From IMG/VR virus record IMGVR_UViG_3300027969_000321, positions 1 to 29,470 of that record: a DNA stretch of 29,470 bases, one strand, 5' to 3'. Position 1 is the first letter of the stretch. Each line of letters begins with the position of its first letter. Positions 24,373-29,470 of this stretch are shown in pieces. The notes below the pieces were generated by a model that did not search any database, was not told the origin of the DNA, and saw nothing but the letters and a program-made list of their open reading frames with translations. This DNA comes from a virus. Made by a program: the position numbers and the translations under genes.

Positions 24373-25170
24373 GTGACCGAGTCAACAAGCTCAAATCCAC
24401 AACTTATAGCAAAAGCCGCAGCTCAATTTGAAGAAACGCCTAAAGTAGCAGTTGTTACTAAGGCGCCTTCTGACACTGAGGTCGCCCTTCCCGGAGGATT
24501 TATGAACCGGGAGGGTGCCTTAGTTAAGTACGCGGAAGTCCGTGAACTTAATGGCGCAGATGAAGAAGCAATTGCTCGATCTGGTAATACAGGTCGTGCG
24601 TTGAACACCATGCTTCAGCGTGGTTTGGTAAGCCTAGGTATGGAGTCAGCGTCTAAAGAAGATTTAGACACCCTTCTATCTGGAGATCGTGATGCAATCC
24701 TAATTGGAGTACGCATTGCAACATTTGGAAATGAAATTGAATTCAACGGAGCATGTCCTACCTGTGCTGCTGAGCAAGCTCTGGTTTTAGACCTAACTAA
24801 AGATATTCCAATTAAGGAACTTACTGATCCAATGGAAGATCGAATGTGGGATTATGAATCAAAGCTGGGAATTGTAAAAGTTGGTCTTCCTACAGGAAGC
24901 GTTCAGCGCAGACTGCTTGAGAATTCCGAAAAAAGTGCGGCAGAATTGAATACAATTCTATTGGCTGGGTGTGTAGCATCTATCAATGGAAGTCCTTCAA
25001 TTGGCGCTACTGATGTTTTAAGACTTAGTTGGAAAGATCGTGAAGTACTCGTACAGCAAATTCTAGACCGTAACCCAGGCCCACGCCTTGGGGAGGTGAA
25101 GAAGGTATGCGAGGCATGTGGTGAGGATATTCCGATGCCACTGACCTTGGCTGCATTGTTTCGAGTATAA
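24373..25170 (+). CDS. Tail assembly chaperone-like protein (short, 0-frame product)
   Basis: 265 residues, GTG start with AAGGAG. The position between tube and tape measure is that of tail assembly chaperones (lambda gpG/gpGT). The sequence resembles the T4 baseplate-protein family (gp26/gp51 type): DTEVALPGGFMNREG..VKYAEVRELNGADEEAIAR, VRIATFGNEIEFNGACPTC (C128, C131), WKDREVLVQQILDRNPGPRLGEVKKVCEACGEDI (C246, C249). Two CX2C pairs could form a zinc knuckle. The gene stops at 25168, but another frame continues for 48 codons with no start codon near its beginning, which points to a frameshift (see 25159 and 25163). Confidence 0.7.
   Translation: MTESTSSNPQLIAKAAAQFEETPKVAVVTKAPSDTEVALPGGFMNREGALVKYAEVRELNGADEEAIARSGNTGRALNTMLQRGLVSLGMESASKEDLDTLLSGDRDAILIGVRIATFGNEIEFNGACPTCAAEQALVLDLTKDIPIKELTDPMEDRMWDYESKLGIVKVGLPTGSVQRRLLENSEKSAAELNTILLAGCVASINGSPSIGATDVLRLSWKDREVLVQQILDRNPGPRLGEVKKVCEACGEDIPMPLTLAALFRV
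25159..25164 (+). other. Candidate +1 programmed ribosomal frameshift site (UUU_CGA)
   Basis: 0-frame reads GCA TTG TTT CGA GTA TAA. The downstream frame has its last stop at TGA 25142-25144, so the shift must take place between 25145 and 25170. TTT followed by CGA fits: the Phe tRNA can slip from UUU to UUC, giving Glu (GAG, 25163) next. This UUU_CGN set-up is the same type as the known influenza PA-X +1 site. Confidence 0.6.
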
Positions 25171-25309
25171 AGACGAAGACTACGTAAATTTACTGGACCA
25201 ATTTGAACTACTAACTCGGCACTTTACTGGATGGACTTTGACGGATATCCGATCACTGTCCTTTAGAGAACGCAAAAATTGGATTGACCGATCCAGACGT
25301 AGGGGTTAA
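25163..25309 (+). CDS. +1 frameshift extension of the tail chaperone gene (gpGT-like)
   Basis: A 48-codon frame beginning EYKDEDYVNLLDQFELL and ending IDRSRRRG, entered by a +1 shift from TTT 25159. It has no ATG, GTG or TTG near its beginning. The helical pattern (WTLTDIRSLSFRERKNWID) looks like the T part of other tail chaperones, where 'L..R....WI' is common. The fused product would be about 311 residues. In most known phages the shift is -1; here the frame difference is +1 (or -2). Confidence 0.6.
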   Translation, partial: EYKDEDYVNLLDQFELLTRHFTGWTLTDIRSLSFRERKNWIDRSRRRG

Positions 25310-25311
25310 TA

Positions 25312-27618
25312 ATGGCGGGTAAAAACACTAGCTCAGCAATGGGTGTTGGCGGAGGCGGTATCTTCAGTCGTAAGACTGAACTTGTCGCCGATTTAACGAC
25401 CGCTTTTAAAACCCTTAATGCTGAACTTGAAAAAACTAAACGCCTATCTGAAGAAATATCTAAGAACCTTAAAAATGCAAGACCAGGTTCTGGCGGAGGA
25501 AGCAATCTTCTAGGCTCTAGCTTTGGTCCGTCTACTGGAACTCAAGACACCGACACCTCTGGCGGTAATGGTGGAACTGGTGGCGGGGGTGGACCAAGTG
25601 TTGCTTCCCGTGTTATGGGATTCCTTGGTCGTAACGCTTTAAAGCTTGGCGCTATTGGCTTACAAGGTGTTCCTACAGTTGAACAAGCTTTTGAACAAGA
25701 TTTGCTACGTTCACGCTTTGGTTTTTATGGCGGAAAGAACGCTAACGCAACCCAATTAAATATGGCAAGACAGGGTACAACTACTGACCCTATGGATGCC
25801 GCTCGTGCCTCTATGACTGGTGCAAGCATGGGCTTAATGCCCGGACTTAAAAACTTTAGTTCTATTGCAAGTAGCGCAGCAGCAATTTCTAACCTTATGC
25901 CTGGTGTTGGTCTCCAAGGCGGTATGCAAGCAATGGGTGCGCTTAACCAAGGTAAAAATGTAAACATGCTTAAGATGATTGGCGTCAATGTGCGCGGCGC
26001 TGATGGCATGATGCGTCAATTCCAAGACATAGCTAAAGATTTATGGAAAGTATTAAATAGTCAAAAAGCTGGCTCTGGCAGCATCAGCAAAGAAGATATT
26101 TCGTTTTCTTTGCAGCCTGGCAATGCGCTTGATTCTATGATGAATCAGTATTTTGGCAATGATCCAATTCTTCGTCAAACAGTTATCTCTGAACTTATGC
26201 TTTTGGCTGGTACTGGCGGTAAGGGATCGCCTATGAATAAAAAAACCCTTGCTGATCAGGGCGCAACAACAAGCGCTGTTACCTCCATGAGCGATAGAAA
26301 CGCAGCATCGCTTAACGCTACTCAAGCAGTTGCCCCTTCGGTCTTAAAAGGGTTTGAAACAGCAAACGACCTGTTAGCCACGGCAAGTAACAAACTTGCA
26401 GACGTTGCTAGGTCTGCGGGCCTTGTTGGTGATGCACTACGTAAAGCGCTAGAAGTTAAAGGATTTACAGACACCGTAGCTAGCTCTGGTAACGGAGCCG
26501 GTAGCATGCTGACATCCCTTCTTGCTGGTGGTGCTGGAGCGTTTGCTGGCAAAGCATTTAGCGGAATGAAAAATTTCTTTAAGGGAGGTCCTAACGGGGC
26601 TCCTAGTAAAGCATCTAGTTTATTTAAAGGTGTTGGCTCTAAAGCAATGAAACTGGGTGGTCGTGTCTTATCTGGTGCGGCTGTCTACGGTTCAATGGAG
26701 TGGTTGCAAAAGCAATTAAACAGAGCGGATGTTCCTGACTGGCTACGCACTGCTGGAAACGTAGCCTTTGACACCGCACAAGGTGGTTTAACGGCATTAG
26801 CCACAACTAAAAATCCATACGCGGCAATTGCTGGATCTGTTGCAGGTGGTGTTGGAGCGCTTGCTAACCCATACGGCGAAGAGGGTGACGGCTCAGATGG
26901 AGCAGACCCTTCTAGGGTAAACCCACTTAGCGGAGCATTAACGGTAACAAGTCCATTTAATGAAGTTCGACACATTACTTTTTCGGACGGATCAAAGAGC
27001 CCAACTTGGGGTAAAGCGCACGGTGGTGTAGACCTTCGTGCTGCTGAAGGAACAAACGTATTTGCTGCAAGCGACGGAGTGGTTGAAGGAACCCCATTTG
27101 ATGGCGGTGGTTTTGGAAACTACATAAAGACGCTAAACCCAGATGGCACTGAGCATTTCTACGGTCACTTAGACAAAAAAATTGCTGCTGCAGGTAAAGC
27201 AGTTAAAGCCGGTGAACTTATTGGTCAAAGCGGTAAATCTGGTGGTGGGCCCGGTATGGGACCGCACCTTCACTTTGAAGTACGTAAGGGTGGAAACAAG
27301 TTAGACCCAATGCAGTACTTATCTAATGCTGCTGAAGCGGGAAACAACTCTGTTCCACCAGCTAAATCAAGCCTTACTATTAAAAAGGGCGCTGGCGAGT
27401 TAATTCTTCAGCCTATGGGTGGAGAAGGCCACACACCTGCTGCTGGATTTGGTCGTGGAGCTACCCATCAAGACACTGCGCAAACAGTAAATTACGGTGG
27501 AGTAACTATTAACTTCCATATGCCAAAAGAAGGATCAACGGATGTAAAATTAATTGCATCAGAATTGCGAAGAATTCTAAGTGATAGTTCAATCCGTGAG
27601 AAAGCGATGACAAAATAA
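25312..27618 (+). CDS. Tape measure protein with C-terminal M23 (LytM-type) peptidase domain
   Basis: 768 residues. The N-terminal half is Gly/Ala/Ser-rich and helical with hydrophobic glycine-rich segments (SMLTSLLAGGAGAFAGKAFSG), typical of tape measures that fix tail length. Residues ~540-680 are a peptidase M23 domain with HGGVD (H570, D574), YGHLDK (H619) and PHLHFEV (H652, H654), the complete zinc and catalytic set for a peptidoglycan endopeptidase. The domain would help tail penetration of the cell wall. At roughly 0.15 nm per residue (usual family relation) the tail would be in the order of 100 nm. Short AGGGG upstream acts as ribosome site. Confidence 0.88.
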   Translation: MAGKNTSSAMGVGGGGIFSRKTELVADLTTAFKTLNAELEKTKRLSEEISKNLKNARPGSGGGSNLLGSSFGPSTGTQDTDTSGGNGGTGGGGGPSVASRVMGFLGRNALKLGAIGLQGVPTVEQAFEQDLLRSRFGFYGGKNANATQLNMARQGTTTDPMDAARASMTGASMGLMPGLKNFSSIASSAAAISNLMPGVGLQGGMQAMGALNQGKNVNMLKMIGVNVRGADGMMRQFQDIAKDLWKVLNSQKAGSGSISKEDISFSLQPGNALDSMMNQYFGNDPILRQTVISELMLLAGTGGKGSPMNKKTLADQGATTSAVTSMSDRNAASLNATQAVAPSVLKGFETANDLLATASNKLADVARSAGLVGDALRKALEVKGFTDTVASSGNGAGSMLTSLLAGGAGAFAGKAFSGMKNFFKGGPNGAPSKASSLFKGVGSKAMKLGGRVLSGAAVYGSMEWLQKQLNRADVPDWLRTAGNVAFDTAQGGLTALATTKNPYAAIAGSVAGGVGALANPYGEEGDGSDGADPSRVNPLSGALTVTSPFNEVRHITFSDGSKSPTWGKAHGGVDLRAAEGTNVFAASDGVVEGTPFDGGGFGNYIKTLNPDGTEHFYGHLDKKIAAAGKAVKAGELIGQSGKSGGGPGMGPHLHFEVRKGGNKLDPMQYLSNAAEAGNNSVPPAKSSLTIKKGAGELILQPMGGEGHTPAAGFGRGATHQDTAQTVNYGGVTINFHMPKEGSTDVKLIASELRRILSDSSIREKAMTK

Positions 27619-28667
27619 TGGCCTCTTATATGTATGTTGGTTCCACACTTCTTGCGATAACCCCTGCTCAAGCTGCGGCCGCTAAAAAAGCTAAAGATAA
27701 AGCCGATAAAGCCGCTGCCGCTGCAAAGAAAAAGAAAGCAGATGAAGACAAAAAAGCCAAGGCAAAATCTGATGCTGCGGATAAGGCTAGAAAAGCCAAA
27801 GAAAAAGCTGAGTTTGAAAAAAACAAACCTTCTACAGAACCAACCTTAGACTACAAGTGGAACCTACCTCCGCACATGTGGAGCTTGCCTGTAACACCAA
27901 TTCAAGTTGAAGAAGACATGTACAAAGCCGACACAAACTTAGTGGGAGTACCAGAGACCTACCGCCGTGGTCGCATGTGGTGGTACGCAAATACCACTAA
28001 CAACTTTATAACTAGCGATGGAAAAGAAAAACCTCAAACAAAGGGCTCTGATAGACGTTACGGTTTTCAATTTTTGTGGAACCCAGAAAGTTACACAACC
28101 TCTATTTCCCTAAATACGGACGTTACCCCAAGCGTTAACGATCGTTTCGTGGGTGTGGCTGGTGCGTTTCCCAGCGGAGAGACTATCTCTTTCAGCATCC
28201 GTCTAGATCGAACAAACGATTTTGCTTGTTTAAAAAACCTAATTAAAAAAGGCTATACCCTAGGAAACTACGAAGGACCTGTAGCTGACGATAAAAATCT
28301 AGTTGAGATGGTTCAGAAATACTATAACACTGGGTTTTTTAATAACCAGACGGCGGCAGAAAGAGGAAAACAACTAAAAAATTTACTAGATCTTGGAACT
28401 GTTGCTGACCTTGAGTACATCTATACCGCTGTAAACGGTCCGGGATGGAAAAACATTACTGGTCGTAAAACTGGCGACATCGGGTATTTGAGTGCAACTT
28501 TGTTAAGAATTGATATAGGACCACTGTCTTACATCGGCTACATTAACTCATTAAACGTAACCCATATCTCTTTTAGCCAAGACATGACCCCTATTCGTAC
28601 CGACGTATCTATTGCAATGAACTTAATGGCATCTGCGGGTATACCGCCAGAGAAATCGGAGTCATAA
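27618..28667 (+). CDS. Baseplate protein, CIS-tube/LysM-adaptor-like
   Basis: 349 residues, TAATG overlap with the tape measure. Residues ~12-75 are an Ala/Lys coiled coil (AAKKAKDKADKAAAAAKKKK). From ~115 the part GFQFLWNPESYTTSISLNTDVTPS and the later YIGYINSLNVTHISFSQDMTPIRTDVSIAMNLM resemble the contractile injection-system tube/spike adaptor family (Pvc7/gp53-like, CIS_tube). In phages such proteins join tube to hub and often carry or precede a LysM unit; here that unit is the next gene. The N-terminal Lys/Ala coil is an odd extension. Confidence 0.65.
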   Translation: MASYMYVGSTLLAITPAQAAAAKKAKDKADKAAAAAKKKKADEDKKAKAKSDAADKARKAKEKAEFEKNKPSTEPTLDYKWNLPPHMWSLPVTPIQVEEDMYKADTNLVGVPETYRRGRMWWYANTTNNFITSDGKEKPQTKGSDRRYGFQFLWNPESYTTSISLNTDVTPSVNDRFVGVAGAFPSGETISFSIRLDRTNDFACLKNLIKKGYTLGNYEGPVADDKNLVEMVQKYYNTGFFNNQTAAERGKQLKNLLDLGTVADLEYIYTAVNGPGWKNITGRKTGDIGYLSATLLRIDIGPLSYIGYINSLNVTHISFSQDMTPIRTDVSIAMNLMASAGIPPEKSES

Positions 28668-28948
28668 TGGGAATTTTTCAAGGATCACGCTACGAGTACT
28701 CAGTAATTGATTTTGTATCAGTTAAAGAAGACTCTGATTCAAATCCTATTGTTTTTTACGCTTTTGACGATTTGGGAAGCTTTAACTATTTAGAACACAC
28801 GTATATTTTAGGCGAGCGCTTAGACACTATTGCTCATTTGTATTACCGCAGATCCGATCTTTGGTGGACTATTTTAGACCACAACCCAGAGATAACGGAT
28901 CCGCAAAACATAAAGCCCGGAACTGTGCTTAGGATTCCTCGTGTTTAA
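28667..28948 (+). CDS. LysM / tail protein X-like baseplate protein
   Basis: 93 residues, TAATG overlap. The last 50 residues (LEHTYILGERLDTIAHLYYRRSDLWWTILDHNPEITDPQNIKPGTVLRIP) are a LysM-like fold as in gpX-type tail proteins and the gp53-type baseplate link. It may bind peptidoglycan or only serve as a structural joint. It overlaps by 8 nt with the next gene. Confidence 0.75.
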   Translation: MGIFQGSRYEYSVIDFVSVKEDSDSNPIVFYAFDDLGSFNYLEHTYILGERLDTIAHLYYRRSDLWWTILDHNPEITDPQNIKPGTVLRIPRV

Positions 28949-29470
28949 CTTTGTAAAGGTTGCGTTTCCTGCTGCAAATGTAACACCATCTCGCGTTTCT
29001 GACATGACCCTTTGGCAAGAGCGATACAAACATGAGTTTGGTTATTTTCAATTTCGTGATTCAGGTGTAGATTTTGATGATATTAGACCGGGAACCCCTA
29101 TTGAGTTTACAATCAATGGTGACAACGGTACTCGTGATTACAACGCGTACGTGCACCACGTTGAGCCTGTAATAAGCCCAGGTGTAGATTTTGTAAGAGT
29201 TCATTTTATTGGTGCTTCTTATTACTTAAAACAAACCTCCCAACAAGTTTACAAAAAATTAACCGCTGATCAAATTGTTGTAAAAATTGCTAAAAGGAAC
29301 AACTTTTCTTACAGCGCTGAGCCACACCCACGTGTGTACGATCAAGTTTCACAGGCTGGTCTAACCGATATGGAAATGATGCAAAAATTAGCCAAACAAT
29401 GTGGGTACTCTTTACGCATTACAAACTCAGAAATTCATTTTCAACCTGTGACAAAGTTGTTTGACCAAGA
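28941..29470 (+). CDS. Baseplate hub protein, gpD/gp27-like (3' truncated by window edge)
   Basis: Starts at GTG 28941, overlapping the LysM gene by 8 nt, and stays open to the end of the window (176 complete codons). Visible sequence: NFVKVAFPAANVTPSRVSD, GYFQFRDSGVDFDDIRPGTPIEFTI, YNAYVHHVEPVISPGVDFVRVHFIGASYYLKQ and TDMEMMQKLAKQCGYSLRITNSEIHFQP. The order of beta domain plus 'Y..I...G...D..ML.KLA...G' pattern matches late-control gpD/VgrG-N/gp27-like hub proteins. No RBS better than the upstream overlap was seen. Confidence 0.7.
   Translation, partial: MFNFVKVAFPAANVTPSRVSDMTLWQERYKHEFGYFQFRDSGVDFDDIRPGTPIEFTINGDNGTRDYNAYVHHVEPVISPGVDFVRVHFIGASYYLKQTSQQVYKKLTADQIVVKIAKRNNFSYSAEPHPRVYDQVSQAGLTDMEMMQKLAKQCGYSLRITNSEIHFQPVTKLFDQ

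Noticed and set aside
25145-25309. Independent small gene after the tail chaperone
   Set aside because: No ATG, GTG or TTG start occurs near the beginning of the frame; the first TTG is far inside. A frameshift explains it better.

Overview
The window is a contiguous late (virion) gene block of a tailed phage (Caudoviricetes) with a contractile tail. Every gene I can support is on the + strand. The contractile-tail call rests on a sheath (22239-23729) followed by a gp19-like tube (23745-24347), a tape measure and baseplate genes. The window cuts the portal gene at its left edge and a baseplate-hub gene at its right edge. No rRNA, tRNA, integrase or chromosomal gene is visible. The host cannot be read directly. 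Two genes have an actinobacterial-style leaderless start (TANNNT exactly 7 nt before ATG), so an actinobacterial host is a reasonable but unproven guess.

Layout. (1) Head, 2-3754: portal, coiled-coil scaffold, major capsid protein, a small accessory protein, with hairpins after the last two. (2) Neck adaptor, 3870-4931, behind a terminator and a palindrome/direct-repeat control region. (3) A long host-interaction and accessory block, 4933-20131. It holds a 554-aa collagen-like fibre, two small virion proteins, a 924-aa modular fibre and two tandem paralogous six-repeat propeller-like proteins. After these come a coiled-coil protein, a 150-aa unknown, a U32-like/methyltransferase fusion, a DUF401-like multipass membrane protein and a conserved phage protein of unknown function. 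The block ends with a short collagen-like protein, a 47-aa Met/His/Cys-rich membrane miniprotein, a 644-aa fibre with a cupredoxin-like domain, a 43-aa protein and a GT2-TPR glycosyltransferase. (4) A second connector segment, 20141-20987: a putative stopper, a 29-aa CXCXXCXC miniprotein and a Lys-rich protein, closed by tandem terminators. (5) Neck and tail, 21099-29470: a small poly-Lys protein, gp10-like and terminator-like proteins, sheath, tube, a tail chaperone-like gene with an apparent +1 frameshift extension, a tape measure with an M23 peptidase domain, a CIS-tube-like baseplate protein, a LysM/gpX-like protein and the start of a gpD-like hub.

Genes are tightly packed. Many stop/start pairs overlap as TAATG, ATGA or GTGA, which suggests translational coupling. 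The most notable points are: the fibre/accessory block splitting what is normally a continuous connector cluster; the UUU_CGA +1 frameshift candidate at 25159-25164; a fibre domain with all four type-1 copper ligands next to a Met/His/Cys-rich membrane miniprotein; the U32-like/methyltransferase fusion beside a DUF401-like membrane protein; and a matched pair of leaderless promoter-like elements at 16541-16578 and 19047-19084. Functional names rest on motif reading and gene order, with no database search.
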